Assembly: GCF_000813425.1 (NCBI RefSeq)
Contig: NZ_JWIB01000035.1
Coordinates: 1 to 62,541 of the forward strand
Direction: 5' to 3'
DNA length: 62,541 nt
DNA from: Sporosarcina sp. ZBG7A
GTDB taxonomy: Bacteria; Bacillota; Bacilli; Bacillales_A; Planococcaceae
This document shows, piece after piece, positions 8,074 to 17,715 of the stretch. The translations under genes were made by a program, and so were the position numbers. Each line of letters begins with the position of its first letter. The stretch's first letter is position 1. The notes under the pieces were generated by a model. That model was not told the DNA's origin, did not search any database, and saw only the letters and a list, made by a program, of their open reading frames with translations.

Positions 8074-8507
8074 ACAATTCGACTGAAAAGGGTATGACGT
8101 TTTTGGAGTTGCTCCTAGTTCTCACACTCTTAGGAGTCCTGACTGCAATTATTGTGCCGGTGAGCAGTGGATGGACAACCGTACAGTCGGAACGGGACGG
8201 GCTTGAAGCATTTAAGGCGACTATTCAAAAGATGCAGGCGTATTCCATTGCACATCAAACCACTACGTGGCTTAGTTTCACGAATGACGGGAAAACGTAT
8301 TCGGTGACTTACTCTGATACTAATGAGAAGACAAAAACCAACTTTCCACCAACCGTAAAATTTGACAACACTAGTACATTACGGACTATCAGTTTTCAGG
8401 AAAATGGAAATATGTATAAAACAGGGACCATGACTTTTGAAACTTCAAGTGGATCGAAAAAGATTCGATTTCAGTTCCAAAGGGGGAGGATGCTGCTCTA
8501 TGAATGA
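8070..8507 (+). CDS. comGD: Minor competence pseudopilin ComGD
   Basis: A 145-residue minor pseudopilin. The prepilin cleavage region reads EKGMTFLELLLVLTLLG, with Gly at -1, Met at +1 and Glu at +5, followed by a hydrophobic helix. The gene overlaps its neighbours on both sides, typical of the comG operon. The processing enzyme ComC is not in this window. Confidence 0.88.
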   Translation: MNNSTEKGMTFLELLLVLTLLGVLTAIIVPVSSGWTTVQSERDGLEAFKATIQKMQAYSIAHQTTTWLSFTNDGKTYSVTYSDTNEKTKTNFPPTVKFDNTSTLRTISFQENGNMYKTGTMTFETSSGSKKIRFQFQRGRMLLYE

Positions 8508-8796
8508 ATCAGGTTATTCTTGGCCGGAAGCCATCTTAACATTAACTATTATGATGGTCATTTTTAGTACGTTACTGCCTTTATCGTTTAGGATGCTATC
8601 AGGATTAGAAAACAAAAAACATGAAATGAGAGCAAAAGAAACGATGTATCAAGGGGCTTTGCTCTATACGACTTATGGAATTAATGGAGGAGTTCGAACT
8701 GAAGAAGGTACGGAATATGAATGGACGGTAGTAAATGATCGGCTGTGCGTCAATTACCCAACATCCAAAAATACAGAAATGATATGTACACCGTGA
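8500..8796 (+). CDS. comGE: Minor competence pseudopilin ComGE
   Basis: A 98-residue protein with a prepilin-like start, MNESGYSWPEAILTLTIMM, with Gly at -1 and Glu at +5, and one hydrophobic helix. Its place between comGD and comGF identifies it as ComGE although the remainder is poorly conserved. The start follows AGGGGGAGG and overlaps the comGD stop by 8 bases. Confidence 0.8.
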   Translation: MNESGYSWPEAILTLTIMMVIFSTLLPLSFRMLSGLENKKHEMRAKETMYQGALLYTTYGINGGVRTEEGTEYEWTVVNDRLCVNYPTSKNTEMICTP

Positions 8797-9239
8797 AGGA
8801 AGCCCGGCATGAGTCAGGATATACGTTGCTTGAAAGTTTGTTTCAATTGCTCATTGCGGCAGCGTTCCTACACCTCATAATCATGTTCTTGCTCTTTAAA
8901 GAGTCCACACATAGCCAGTTAACAGATAGTCAAACTACTGAATGGGAGCTGTTTATGGTAGATTTGCAAACAGATCTCTCAGCAGTGCAAATGATTGGCG
9001 TCAACAATGATGGAACGATATTAACTGCCTTTACGATGGATACATCTACTAATACCGAGTATAGCAGCGTAGGTGGTGTCATACGAAGGAGAGTTGGAAG
9101 TCAGGGGCATGTCCCATTGCTAACAAACGTGCAAAAAGTCAATTTCGTTGATGAAGGTCCATTACTCGTAGTCTCTGTAACACTTCAAGATGGGACCGAA
9201 CGCCAAAGGAGGGTTGCGGTTGGTCTTAGTGAAAAATGA
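8784..9239 (+). CDS. comGF: Minor competence pseudopilin ComGF
   Basis: About 151 residues with the prepilin motif HESGYTLLESLFQLLIAAAF (Gly at -1, Glu at +5) and a ComGF-like soluble domain. Two starts are possible: ATG at 8784, or GTG at 8793, which overlaps the comGE stop. Neither has a strong binding site, so translation probably depends on coupling to comGE. Confidence 0.82.
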   Translation: MYTVKEARHESGYTLLESLFQLLIAAAFLHLIIMFLLFKESTHSQLTDSQTTEWELFMVDLQTDLSAVQMIGVNNDGTILTAFTMDTSTNTEYSSVGGVIRRRVGSQGHVPLLTNVQKVNFVDEGPLLVVSVTLQDGTERQRRVAVGLSEK

Positions 9240-9396
9240 ACGAGGAGTCGTCCTTGTTATGGCACTTGCATTATTATTTTTCGTCTCCCTCTTTCTTTTT
9301 ACATTCGTTTCGTGGCATGATAGTTTATATGGAACGTATGATTCGCTGGGAACGGTTTATGAGAAGGCAGTGATAACAAAAATGCAGGGCGGATGA
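9220..9396 (+). CDS. comGG: Short ComGG-like protein
   Basis: A 58-residue protein with a hydrophobic helix after an ERG segment, in the position of comGG. A TTG start at 9220 lies 7 bases after AAAGGAGG and is the best-supported choice; the reading frame is open further upstream. B. subtilis ComGG is about twice as long, so this form lacks most of the periplasmic domain. There is no Glu at +5, as is also known for ComGG. Identity rests mainly on position. Confidence 0.65.
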   Translation: MVLVKNERGVVLVMALALLFFVSLFLFTFVSWHDSLYGTYDSLGTVYEKAVITKMQGG

Positions 9397-9400
9397 TTTT

Positions 9401-9961
9401 ATGAACAAAGTATACCTAGTTGGATTCATGGGGTGTGGAAAAAGTGCAATCGGTAAGCGATTGAGTTTTTTTACAAAGCTCCCCTTTTATGACATGGATC
9501 ATGAAATCGTACAGAAAACAGGTATGACGATCCCACAAATTTTTGCAACATATGGGGAAGAACGATTTCGTGAGATGGAAACCGAATTTCTTCAAACCTT
9601 TCGAGACGAAAAGTGTATCATTGCAACGGGTGGCGGTGTTGCTATGCGTAAAGAAAATCGCAAGCTCATGCGTGCAACTGGACTGGTGTTTTTCCTTGAT
9701 GCCCCTTTTCGAGATATCTGGAGAAGGATTGCAACGGATAAAAACAGACCGATCGTTCAGCGCTCTTCCCGCGCTGAAATCGAGTTACTTTACCACAAAC
9801 GCTACGATGCGTATAAACAATCCGCACATTTCATGGTTCAGACAAGGCAGCGATCTCTTAGTAAAGTCACCGAGTACATCGCATTCCAAATGGAACGTTT
9901 GTCTAGTGAAACGGATTCTATTGAAATCCCTTATGATCCATTAAGCAGCGCTCAAAAGTAA
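9401..9961 (+). CDS. aroK: Shikimate kinase
   Basis: A 186-residue P-loop kinase that phosphorylates shikimate in the aromatic amino acid pathway. Walker A is GFMGCGKSAIG (residues 8-18), the shikimate-binding Asp and Arg lie in YDMDHE and EERFREME, and ATGGGVA and the lid Arg (NRPIV) follow. Four bases separate it from comGG, so it may be transcribed with comG. Placement of aroK after comG is seen in other Bacillales. Confidence 0.92.
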   Translation: MNKVYLVGFMGCGKSAIGKRLSFFTKLPFYDMDHEIVQKTGMTIPQIFATYGEERFREMETEFLQTFRDEKCIIATGGGVAMRKENRKLMRATGLVFFLDAPFRDIWRRIATDKNRPIVQRSSRAEIELLYHKRYDAYKQSAHFMVQTRQRSLSKVTEYIAFQMERLSSETDSIEIPYDPLSSAQK

Positions 9962-9990
9962 TTGCACTTCAATCGACAAACTGGTAAGAT
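9962..9990 (+). promoter_or_regulatory. Sigma-A promoter of the gcv riboswitch leader
   Basis: TTGCAC (9962-9967), 17-base spacer, TAAGAT (9985-9990), directly after the aroK stop. This places transcription start near 9997 and gives a leader of roughly 290 bases. Confidence 0.7.
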
Positions 9991-10052
9991 AGGGTCGAAA
10001 GATATTAGTTTTCGGAATCTTAAACTATCTTGCGGCGAATTGAATAGTGCGG

Positions 10053-10222
10053 ATGAATGCATGGGGAGAGAGCGCAAAAAGCGCCGCCGAAGGAGCAAGT
10101 GACAACGTCATGAATCTCTCAGGCAAAAAGACTCATGTTGGACGCATCTCTGAACAGTGTTGGTCAAATGTGGCCGACCTCTGAAGTTAGCTTCCGCAAT
10201 AAGGAGCGTTCAGAAGGATGAA
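10053..10222 (+). ncRNA. Tandem glycine riboswitch (gcvT motif)
   Basis: The first aptamer (about 10053-10145) has the hallmark elements GGGGAGAG (10063-10070), GCCGAAGGAGCAA and GAATCTCTCAGGCAAA. The second aptamer (about 10148-10222) is recognisable by its pairing: CTGAAC pairs with GTTCAG as P1, and GTTGGTC with GGCCGAC as the next helix, including compensatory differences from B. subtilis. Its central consensus is weak. Glycine riboswitches upstream of gcvT switch the operon on when glycine is abundant, which fits the glycine cleavage genes downstream. Confidence 0.9.
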
Positions 10223-10224
10223 CA

Positions 10225-10264
10225 GGGGCTCTCTTTTAAAAAAGGGGGTCTCTTTCTTTTTTTT
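10225..10264 (+). terminator. Riboswitch expression-platform terminator
   Basis: GGGGCTCTCTTTT (10225-10237) can pair with AAAAGGGGGTCTC (10240-10252) through 11-13 pairs that include about four G-U wobbles. It is followed by TTTCTTTTTTTT. At first sight it looks like a direct repeat, but the wobble pairing makes a plausible intrinsic terminator, expected to be relieved by glycine. Confidence 0.6.
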
Positions 10265-10285
10265 AGATGAATGGGGGAGATTGTG

Positions 10286-11386
10286 TTGTCAGGAACTTTG
10301 AAACGAACACCGCTTTTTGATAGTTATGTGCGGTATAATGGAAAAACTATCGATTTTGGTGGTTGGGAACTACCAGTTCAGTTTTCTAGCATAAAAGCAG
10401 AACATGAAGCTGTACGAACAAAGGCTGGACTCTTCGATGTATCCCACATGGGTGAAGTTCTCGTTAGTGGTGAAGGCGCATTACCTTTCTTGCAAAAGCT
10501 TGTGACGAATGATGTTGCAAAATTAGTGGACGGGCAAGCCCAGTATACTGCTATGTGTTATGAAGATGGCGGCACAATCGATGATTTGTTAATCTATAAA
10601 CGGGGAGAAAACGACTATCTTTTAGTTGTTAATGCATCCAATATTGAAAAAGATGTTAGCTGGATGAAAAAACAAGCTAATGAAGACGTGCAAATTGACA
10701 ATCAGTCGGAGAACTGGGCGTTACTTGCATTGCAAGGACCTAAAGCAGAAACCATTCTACAACGCCTTACGGATGAACCACTGTCAGAAATTCGTTTCTT
10801 CCGTTTTAAAGACAATGTGGATATTGCTGGTGAAAAAACGTTGTTATCGCGTACCGGATACACTGGAGAAAATGGTTTTGAAATCTACTGTTCTCCTGAA
10901 GCAGCAGTTATACTTTGGGATAGAATACTGACTGAAGGGAAAGAAGATGGATTAGTTCCAACAGGTCTCGGTGCGAGGGACACGCTTCGTTTTGAAGCGG
11001 GTTTACCATTGTACGGTCAAGAGTTGTCGAAAGAAATTTCGCCACTGGAGGCAGGACTTGGTTTCGTTGTGAAATTGAAAAAGGAAGAGGACTTCCTTGG
11101 TAAGTCAGTTTTGGCAGCACAAAAGCAAGATGGCGTTCCGCGCAAACTTGTCGGAATTGAAATGATAGACAAAGGGATTCCGCGTACAGGATATCCCGTT
11201 TATCACAATGACGAATTGGTCGGTGAAGTAACGACTGGAACACAATCTCCTACACTGAAAAAGAATATAGGCTTTGCTTTAGTGAACCAAGAGGTATCTG
11301 ATCTTGGACAAGAACTTGAAGTGGAAGTCAGAAATAAAAAGCTGAAAGCTCTAATTATCGAAACACCATTTTATAAGCGCTCATGA
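10286..11386 (+). CDS. gcvT: Glycine cleavage system T protein (aminomethyltransferase)
   Basis: A 366-residue enzyme that releases ammonia from the aminomethyl-lipoyl H protein and forms 5,10-methylene-THF. The sequence has the family motifs [30 protein letters not shown] and [20 protein letters not shown] start at 10286 lies 6 bases after GGGGGAG; the in-frame ATG at 10271 would swallow that site. It is the first gene of the gcvT-gcvPA-gcvPB operon under the riboswitch. Confidence 0.95.
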   Translation: MSGTLKRTPLFDSYVRYNGKTIDFGGWELPVQFSSIKAEHEAVRTKAGLFDVSHMGEVLVSGEGALPFLQKLVTNDVAKLVDGQAQYTAMCYEDGGTIDDLLIYKRGENDYLLVVNASNIEKDVSWMKKQANEDVQIDNQSENWALLALQGPKAETILQRLTDEPLSEIRFFRFKDNVDIAGEKTLLSRTGYTGENGFEIYCSPEAAVILWDRILTEGKEDGLVPTGLGARDTLRFEAGLPLYGQELSKEISPLEAGLGFVVKLKKEEDFLGKSVLAAQKQDGVPRKLVGIEMIDKGIPRTGYPVYHNDELVGEVTTGTQSPTLKKNIGFALVNQEVSDLGQELEVEVRNKKLKALIIETPFYKRS

Positions 11387-11434
11387 AGTGAAACGGATAC
11401 TATTTCCGTACAAAGGGAAAGAGGGGAACTATTT

Positions 11435-12781
11435 ATGATGCATCGTTATATGCCAATGACTGAAGCCGATCGTGAAGAAATGTTGAATGTTATCGGAATT
11501 TCTTCCGTCGACGAACTGTTCGCAGACATACCTGAAAGTGTTCGTTTCACTAGGGATTTAGCTATTAAGGAAGCAAAATCCGAATCTGCATTACTCAAAG
11601 AGCTTTCGAGATTAGCGGCGAAAAATGCGGATTCCAAACAGTTTGCATCCTTCCTTGGAGCAGGCGTTTATGATCACTACAAGCCAATCATTGTCGACCA
11701 TGTTATTTCCAGATCTGAATTTTATACAGCGTATACACCGTATCAGCCGGAAATTTCCCAAGGGGAGCTTCAAGCAATCTTTGAATTCCAAACGATGATT
11801 TGTGAATTGACAGGAATGGATCTTGCAAACTCTTCCATGTATGACGGTGGTACGGCACTTGCAGAAGCGGGAACACTTGCAGCAGGACATACAAAACGTA
11901 AAAAACTGCTTGTTTCTGAAACGGTACATCCTGAATCCCGCGATGTAGTTCGCTCTTATGCAGATGGTCAACAGATTGAAGTTATCACCATTCCGCAAAA
12001 AGATGGCGTGACAGATGTCGAAGAATTAAAGAAATTGTTGGCTGATGACACGGCTGCTGTTCTAGTGCAATATCCGAACTTCTTCGGTCAAGTTGAAGAA
12101 TTGCAGGCAATCGGCGAGTTGGCACACGACAATGGTGCATTGTTTGTCGTATCCTCCAATCCACTGGCGCTTGGAATTTTAACACCTCCAGGGGAACTTG
12201 GTGCGGACATTACAGTGGGGGATGCACAACCCTTCGGTATCCCTGAACAGTTCGGTGGACCACATTGTGGCTATTTCGCAGTAACTAAGAAACTTATGCG
12301 TAAAGTTCCAGGACGTCTTGTCGGCGAAACGACAGATGATCAAGGTCGACGAGGCTATGTACTGACATTGCAAGCGCGTGAACAGCATATTCGCCGCGAT
12401 AAAGCCACTTCCAATATTTGTTCAAACCAAGCCTTGAACGCACTTGCAGCTTCTGTTGCGATGACAGCTCTAGGTAAAACTGGTGCACGTGAAATTGCCT
12501 ATCAAAACTATGCAAAAACTCATTATGCTAAGCAAGCATTCGAAAAAGCAGGTTTTACAGTTCTTGGAGGGAATTCGCACTTTAACGAAATCGTAGTAGA
12601 TTGCAAGCGTTCAGTGAAAGAGTTGAACAAACAATTGCTAGAGCAAGGTATTATTGGCGGATACGACCTCAGTTTGACATATGCAGGAATGGAAAATCAC
12701 GCATTATTTGCAGTGACTGAGCAACGGACGAAAGAAGAGATTGATGCACTTGTGCAGGAAATGGAGGCCGTCCATGCATAA
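11435..12781 (+). CDS. gcvPA: Glycine dehydrogenase (decarboxylating) subunit 1
   Basis: A 448-residue N-terminal half of the split glycine decarboxylase (P protein), which binds PLP with gcvPB and decarboxylates glycine onto lipoylated H protein. The segments [22 protein letters not shown] and [15 protein letters not shown] fit the family. The start follows AAAGAGGGG; the adjacent second ATG at 11438 is equally possible. The stop overlaps the gcvPB start. Confidence 0.95.
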   Translation: MMHRYMPMTEADREEMLNVIGISSVDELFADIPESVRFTRDLAIKEAKSESALLKELSRLAAKNADSKQFASFLGAGVYDHYKPIIVDHVISRSEFYTAYTPYQPEISQGELQAIFEFQTMICELTGMDLANSSMYDGGTALAEAGTLAAGHTKRKKLLVSETVHPESRDVVRSYADGQQIEVITIPQKDGVTDVEELKKLLADDTAAVLVQYPNFFGQVEELQAIGELAHDNGALFVVSSNPLALGILTPPGELGADITVGDAQPFGIPEQFGGPHCGYFAVTKKLMRKVPGRLVGETTDDQGRRGYVLTLQAREQHIRRDKATSNICSNQALNALAASVAMTALGKTGAREIAYQNYAKTHYAKQAFEKAGFTVLGGNSHFNEIVVDCKRSVKELNKQLLEQGIIGGYDLSLTYAGMENHALFAVTEQRTKEEIDALVQEMEAVHA

Positions 12782-14258
12782 CGAAAACCAACCACTCATT
12801 TTTGAAGTCTCAAAACCAGGGCGTATTGGATACAGCCTAACTGATTTGGATGTTCCAGAAGTAGATTTGTCAGCACTTCTGCCTAACTCGTTAGTTCGTA
12901 AAGAAGATGCTGCACTTCCTGAAGTTTCTGAGTTGGACATCATGCGTCATTACACAGCATTGTCGAACCGGAATCACGGCGTCGACACAGGATTCTATCC
13001 GTTAGGATCATGTACGATGAAATACAATCCGAAAATTAACGAAGCGGTTGCGCGGATTCCAGGATTCGCTAACATTCATCCTTTGCAAGATGAGTCAACT
13101 GTTCAAGGCGCAATGGAAGTTGCCTACGACTTGCAGGAGCATTTATGTGAAATTACAGGTATGGATGAAGTCACACTTCAACCAGCAGCTGGAGCACATG
13201 GAGAATGGACTGCATTGATGATGATCCGTTCATTCCATGAAGCGAATGGCGATACTGGACGTACAAAAGTGCTTGTTCCAGACTCTGCACATGGTACAAA
13301 CCCTGCATCTGCAACGGTGGCAGGCTTTGATACGGTTACTGTTAACTCCGATGAAAACGGTCTAGTGGACATCGAGGACTTGAAAGCGAAAGTCGGAGAC
13401 GATACGGCAGCTCTCATGTTAACGAATCCTAATACTCTTGGTCTTTTTGAAGAGCATATTATGGAAATGGCAAAAATCGTCCATGGGGCTGGCGGGAAGT
13501 TGTATTACGATGGTGCGAACTTGAATGCAGTCATGTCAAAAGCTCGACCTGGAGACATGGGCTTCGATGCAGTTCACTTGAACTTGCATAAAACGTTCAC
13601 AGGGCCACACGGCGGTGGCGGTCCAGGCTCTGGTCCAGTTGGCGTGAAGAAAGATCTTGCTGCCTTCTTGCCAAAACCTGTATTAGAAAAGAACGATGGT
13701 GTCTACACGTTCAACTACGACGTTCCACAATCTATTGGTCGTGTAAAACCATTCTACGGGAACTTCGGAATTTACTTGCGTGCTTATACGTATATTCGTT
13801 CGATGGGGCCGGATGGTTTGAAAGCAGTTACGGAGAATGCAGTTCTGAATGCGAACTACATGATGCGTCGTTTGGAGCCGTTTTTCGACCTTCCATATCC
13901 GCAGCACTGTAAGCATGAGTTTGTTTTATCAGGTCGACGTCAGAAAAAACTTGGTGTTCGGACGCTCGATATGGCGAAGCGACTGCTCGATTTCGGATTC
14001 CATCCACCAACAGTCTACTTCCCACTCAATGTCGAAGAAGGCATGATGATCGAGCCAACTGAAACAGAGTCTAAAGAAACGCTCGATTCCTTTATCGATG
14101 CGATGATTCAAATCGCTAAAGAAGTGGAAGAAAACCCTGAAATCGTACAAGAAGCTCCTCATACGACTGTCATTAGTCGTTTGGATGAAACGAAAGCTGC
14201 GCGTAAGCCAGTACTTCGTTACACTCCTGCAACGGAAGAAGAATTAGTGAAAGCATAA
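12774..14258 (+). CDS. gcvPB: Glycine dehydrogenase (decarboxylating) subunit 2
   Basis: A 494-residue C-terminal half of glycine decarboxylase. The PLP-binding lysine is K273 in [16 protein letters not shown]. The start at 12774 has a GGAGG site and an 8-base overlap with gcvPA. The operon contains no gcvH; the lipoyl carrier must be encoded elsewhere, as in B. subtilis. Confidence 0.95.
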   Translation: MHNENQPLIFEVSKPGRIGYSLTDLDVPEVDLSALLPNSLVRKEDAALPEVSELDIMRHYTALSNRNHGVDTGFYPLGSCTMKYNPKINEAVARIPGFANIHPLQDESTVQGAMEVAYDLQEHLCEITGMDEVTLQPAAGAHGEWTALMMIRSFHEANGDTGRTKVLVPDSAHGTNPASATVAGFDTVTVNSDENGLVDIEDLKAKVGDDTAALMLTNPNTLGLFEEHIMEMAKIVHGAGGKLYYDGANLNAVMSKARPGDMGFDAVHLNLHKTFTGPHGGGGPGSGPVGVKKDLAAFLPKPVLEKNDGVYTFNYDVPQSIGRVKPFYGNFGIYLRAYTYIRSMGPDGLKAVTENAVLNANYMMRRLEPFFDLPYPQHCKHEFVLSGRRQKKLGVRTLDMAKRLLDFGFHPPTVYFPLNVEEGMMIEPTETESKETLDSFIDAMIQIAKEVEENPEIVQEAPHTTVISRLDETKAARKPVLRYTPATEEELVKA

Positions 14259-14259
14259 A

Positions 14260-14296
14260 AAAAGGACCGAAGCCTAAGCGCTTCGGTCCTTTTCAA
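14260..14296. terminator. Bidirectional terminator after gcvPB
   Basis: A perfect 14-bp stem (14260-14273 with 14280-14293, 6-base loop) with A-rich and T-rich flanks. It serves gcvPB and the converging rhodanese gene. Confidence 0.85.
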
Positions 14297-14300
14297 ATAA

Positions 14301-14687
14301 TTACTTTTTACTTTTCACTTTACCTGACCACGTACGGAATCCACCTTGTAAATGGTAAAGCTGCGTATAATCTTTCTTTTTCAAGAAAAGAGCTGTTCGC
14401 GCGCTTTTACCTCCATTTTGATCATACAAGTAGACGGGTTTGTCAGCACGGATTTCTTTATACCTTTGTCGCAGTTGAGTGTACGGAATGTTGCGGGCAC
14501 CAAGTATATGACCTGCATCAAAATCTTTTGGTTCGCGCACATCGATCAGTTGTGCTTTCCTGTAACCTTCAATGAATTGCTCTTGAGTCAAATTCGTAAC
14601 CGCTTTGCGGAGGCGAAGAGCCGTAATGACGAAATAAGCAATCATCACAACTAACATCCCTATTAATACATACCAATTAGCATCCAA
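14301..14687 (-). CDS. yqhL: Membrane-anchored rhodanese-like protein YqhL
   Basis: A 128-residue protein with an N-terminal membrane helix (about 5-26) and a rhodanese domain (about 38-122) with LIDVREPKDFDAGHILGARNIP and LQGGFRTWSG. In active rhodaneses a Cys starts the active-site loop after the YLY strand. Here that position is Asp (D89 in YLYDQNGGKSA), so sulfur transfer through a persulfide is unlikely and a binding or regulatory role is more probable. It has its own promoter and converges with gcvPB. Confidence 0.88.
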   Translation of the reverse strand: MDANWYVLIGMLVVMIAYFVITALRLRKAVTNLTQEQFIEGYRKAQLIDVREPKDFDAGHILGARNIPYTQLRQRYKEIRADKPVYLYDQNGGKSARTALFLKKKDYTQLYHLQGGFRTWSGKVKSKK

Positions 14688-14717
14688 AACATCTTTCCCC
14701 TTTCTATCTCATTCTTC

Positions 14718-14746
14718 ATTATAAAGATTAAGTGGCACATGTTCAA
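14718..14746 (-). promoter_or_regulatory. Sigma-A promoter of yqhL
   Basis: On the minus strand: TTGAAC (14741-14746), 17-base spacer, TATAAT (14718-14723). A near-consensus promoter about 24 bases before the RNA reaches the start region. Confidence 0.75.
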
Positions 14747-14793
14747 TTGCAATGATAAAATTGAGTTCGTTATGAAGGGAAAGGCGGGGGAAA

Positions 14794-15627
14794 ATGGATA
14801 AATTGAAATGGAATTATATACAGTCAGGCAAGTGTTCTCCATCATTTAATATGGCATTGGACGAAGCACTACTCGACTGGCACAGTAAAGGGGAAATCGG
14901 TCCGGTTCTTCGTTTTTACGAATGGGATCCTGCAACGCTTTCCATCGGTTATTTTCAAAGTGTGTCTAAAGAAATAGATACCGAAGCTGTGCGGCAACAC
15001 GGACTCGGTTTCGTGAGGAGACCTACAGGGGGAAGAGGGGTACTTCATGAACACGAACTTACATACAGTGTGATTGTTTCAGAAGATTATCCAGACATGC
15101 CTGAAACAGTGACAGAAGCGTATCGTGTCATTTCAGGAGGATTGCTCGAAGGATTTCGGAATCTCGGCTTAGAAGCCTCTTTTGCAGTACCATCAGACCA
15201 AGTATCGGAACAACTGAAGCGTCCGAAAAGCGGAGTGTGTTTTGACACTTCAAGTTGGTATGAGCTCGTTGTAGAGGGGAAAAAAGTGGCGGGCAGTGCA
15301 CAAACACGTCAAAAAGGCGTGATTTTACAACACGGTGCGATTTTACTCAGTTTGGATGAAGACAAGCTTGTGTCGCTATTTAAATTCGATACTGAAGAAA
15401 TTAGAGAACAAGTAAGAAAAGGACTCCCACAAAAGGCAGTCGCTATTGACCGTTTAACTGATCGTAATATCACTGTGACAGAGTGTTCGTTAGCTTTTTC
15501 TAGAGGTTTCGAAAAAGCACTCGACATAGAACTCGTACCGTATGATCTCTCTGCTGAACAACTCAAGATTGTGAAAGAAATTGAAAATCGTAAATACGCG
15601 AATGATGAATGGACATATAGAAAGTGA
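14794..15627 (+). CDS. lipM: Octanoyltransferase LipM
   Basis: A 277-residue enzyme of the biotin/lipoate ligase fold that moves octanoyl from acyl carrier protein to GcvH at the start of lipoate synthesis. Conserved [22 protein letters not shown] residues lie at about 77-94. The catalytic cysteine is C149 in [12 protein letters not shown], followed by KVAGSAQTR. It sits next to gcv, whose H protein is its substrate, and its product is needed by the bkd E2 subunit too. GAAAGGCGGGG precedes the start. Confidence 0.92.
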   Translation: MDKLKWNYIQSGKCSPSFNMALDEALLDWHSKGEIGPVLRFYEWDPATLSIGYFQSVSKEIDTEAVRQHGLGFVRRPTGGRGVLHEHELTYSVIVSEDYPDMPETVTEAYRVISGGLLEGFRNLGLEASFAVPSDQVSEQLKRPKSGVCFDTSSWYELVVEGKKVAGSAQTRQKGVILQHGAILLSLDEDKLVSLFKFDTEEIREQVRKGLPQKAVAIDRLTDRNITVTECSLAFSRGFEKALDIELVPYDLSAEQLKIVKEIENRKYANDEWTYRK

Positions 15628-15665
15628 AAAAGGAAGGCTCCCAATCGTGGAAGCCTTCCTTTTGC
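15628..15665. terminator. Bidirectional terminator between lipM and yqhQ
   Basis: A 12-bp perfect stem (15628-15639 with 15652-15663) with A-rich and T-rich sides. Confidence 0.8.
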
Positions 15666-15666
15666 G

Positions 15667-16647
15667 TTATAGGTTCACTGTACTCATTTCACTCTCGGGA
15701 GATAAAGGAGATGGATTAGTTAGAACATCCTCACCATGTACTTCAATCTCAAGCAATTTGTTAAACGAAGCAATCGCTACTTCTACCTGATCGTCTTCGG
15801 GCTCTTTTGTTGTTAACAATTGGAGCCATAACCCAGGATATCCCAAGTAACGTAACACTGGAATATTTCGCACAGCATTCGTTATTTGAAGCACTTCGAA
15901 TGATACTCCAAGAACAACAGGGATCAGTAGAATTCGATTCACAATTCGTAACCAGAATGGATCGGTCGGTACTAAGAAGTAAATGAACATCCCAACAATG
16001 ACCGTGAATAGCAAGAAACTACTGCCACATCGATAATGCAAGCGTGATTGAGCCTGTACATTTTCCACAGTTAACGGAAGATTATTTTCATAAGCATTGA
16101 TGACCTTATGCTCCGCACCATGATACTTGAAGACCCGTTTTATAAGTGGCGTCATGGATATGAGGGAAACATAACTCAATAGGAGTGTCAGTTTAAACAA
16201 CGTCTCTAACAGAATCTGAGCTGTTTTTCCTGGGAAGATCGGATGGAAAAGTCCAGCAAGGAATACTGGGAATAACGTAAAGACAAATTTCCCGAATAGG
16301 AAGGAAAGTACACCGACTGCCGCAACCCCTAAAATCATCGTCAATTTAGAGGATTCTTCATCTGATTTGTCGACTTCTTCGCCTGGCATCACATCATAAT
16401 GATCACTTGCAAAAGTTAAATGCTTTGAACCGAGTCCTGCAGACTCGATTAGCGCCACAATTCCTCTGAGTAAAGGGATTTTCTTTAACTTTTGACGAAG
16501 CGGGCTACTCTCTTTTAGTACGTGAAAATAATCAATCGTACCGTCTTTTCGACGAATAGCGGTTACTGTATGTCGTCTTCCTCCAAACATGACGCCCTCA
16601 ATAAGTGCCTGACCGCCATATGCAGGGGATTGATGATTTTTTTCCAT
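15667..16647 (-). CDS. yqhQ: DUF1385 membrane protein YqhQ
   Basis: A 326-residue protein beginning MEKNHQSPAYGGQALIEGVMF, the signature of DUF1385. Hydrophobic segments lie at about 105-130, 145-165, 210-240 and 250-270. The segment YHGAEHKVINAYE contains His and Glu residues that suggest metal binding. No biochemical role is established that I know of. It converges with lipM and is divergent from yqhP. Confidence 0.87.
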   Translation of the reverse strand: MEKNHQSPAYGGQALIEGVMFGGRRHTVTAIRRKDGTIDYFHVLKESSPLRQKLKKIPLLRGIVALIESAGLGSKHLTFASDHYDVMPGEEVDKSDEESSKLTMILGVAAVGVLSFLFGKFVFTLFPVFLAGLFHPIFPGKTAQILLETLFKLTLLLSYVSLISMTPLIKRVFKYHGAEHKVINAYENNLPLTVENVQAQSRLHYRCGSSFLLFTVIVGMFIYFLVPTDPFWLRIVNRILLIPVVLGVSFEVLQITNAVRNIPVLRYLGYPGLWLQLLTTKEPEDDQVEVAIASFNKLLEIEVHGEDVLTNPSPLSPESEMSTVNL

Positions 16648-16780
16648 GTACAGCCCACACTTTCTTTATAAAGTCTCAATTTTGTATCAATGTTCTCATT
16701 GTACAGGAAAATAAGTGATTGCTCCACCATCACGTTTAAAATTGAGAGAACCGGTGAGACTTGGAGCAGGAGGGACAACT

Positions 16781-17209
16781 ATGCATATGCCTACACTTTT
16801 TTGGACCGCGTTAGTTGCTGCATTACTAACGGCTCTGAGTCTGAAGTTTTTAAAGGTATTCCATTTTGTTAAATGGTCACCAATTGGCTGGTCGCGCAAA
16901 TGGAATATCCTTGCTACAGAATCACCGATTTCGAAATGGCTGGTTTTAACTATCGTATTACTTTTACTATTCATCGTGCTGTATAGTGTGATGCAATTCG
17001 CTTCTAAACTACCGCCCTCAATTATGTCAATCATACTTGCGGTATTGTTTGTTTGTGCAGTGGAATGGACGATTTCAAGACCTGATTCTGTAGGATCTGC
17101 TTTTAAATCTGTTTCAATTCCGTTTCTTTGTCTAGCCGCCATTATTACGAGGTTTGTCGTGGGCACTTCAGTTTTCATGAAGAATGAACTGCCGAAGAAA
17201 GCCAAATAG
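16781..17209 (+). CDS. yqhP: YqhP-like membrane protein
   Basis: A 142-residue protein with about four hydrophobic helices (roughly 5-22, 52-75, 84-102, 113-130). It follows a strong GCAGGAGGGAC site, so the start was set at 16781 although the frame is open upstream. Position between yqhQ and aroQ matches B. subtilis yqhP. The function is unknown. Confidence 0.7.
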   Translation: MHMPTLFWTALVAALLTALSLKFLKVFHFVKWSPIGWSRKWNILATESPISKWLVLTIVLLLLFIVLYSVMQFASKLPPSIMSIILAVLFVCAVEWTISRPDSVGSAFKSVSIPFLCLAAIITRFVVGTSVFMKNELPKKAK

Positions 17210-17269
17210 GTTACCTCGTCTAAATGTTGTGATAAAATAGAAAGGAAAATGGCTAGGGGCTGATAGACT

Positions 17270-17710
17270 ATGGATTTGTTGCTGCTAAATGGTCCGAATT
17301 TGAATCGATTAGGAAAACGAGAACCTGATGTTTATGGACATGATACACTCGAGGATATTGAAGTTCGTATTCGCGCGTTATGCATGGACCATGATATCGG
17401 GTTATCGTGTTTTCAATCGAACCATGAGGGCGCGTTGATTGATCGTATTCATCAGGCGGCAGACGAGGATACATATGGAATCGTTTTTAATCCTGGAGCT
17501 TACACACATACGAGTATTGCTATTCGGGATGCCATTGCATCTGTGAACTTACCAGTTGTAGAAATACACATTTCGAATATACATAACCGAGAGTCATTCA
17601 GGCAGACCTCTTTGCTTGCTCCTGTGTGTGCAGGGCAGATTTCGGGATTAGGAACCGATGGCTATGAGTTGGGTGCACGCGCATTGATTCGTAAAATGGA
17701 AAGGAAATGA
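17270..17710 (+). CDS. aroQ: 3-dehydroquinate dehydratase, type II
   Basis: A 146-residue enzyme that removes water from 3-dehydroquinate in the shikimate pathway. The type II signature LLLNGPNLNRLGKREPDVYG is at residues 3-22, with the catalytic Tyr at 22. NPGAYTHTSIAIRDA and the catalytic His in VVEIHISNIHNRE follow. It shares the pathway with aroK at 9.4 kb. Confidence 0.95.
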   Translation: MDLLLLNGPNLNRLGKREPDVYGHDTLEDIEVRIRALCMDHDIGLSCFQSNHEGALIDRIHQAADEDTYGIVFNPGAYTHTSIAIRDAIASVNLPVVEIHISNIHNRESFRQTSLLAPVCAGQISGLGTDGYELGARALIRKMERK

Positions 17711-17715
17711 TCATT

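Noticed and set aside
9543..9944. 133-residue ORF inside aroK
   Set aside because: Shadow frame of aroK with no family features.
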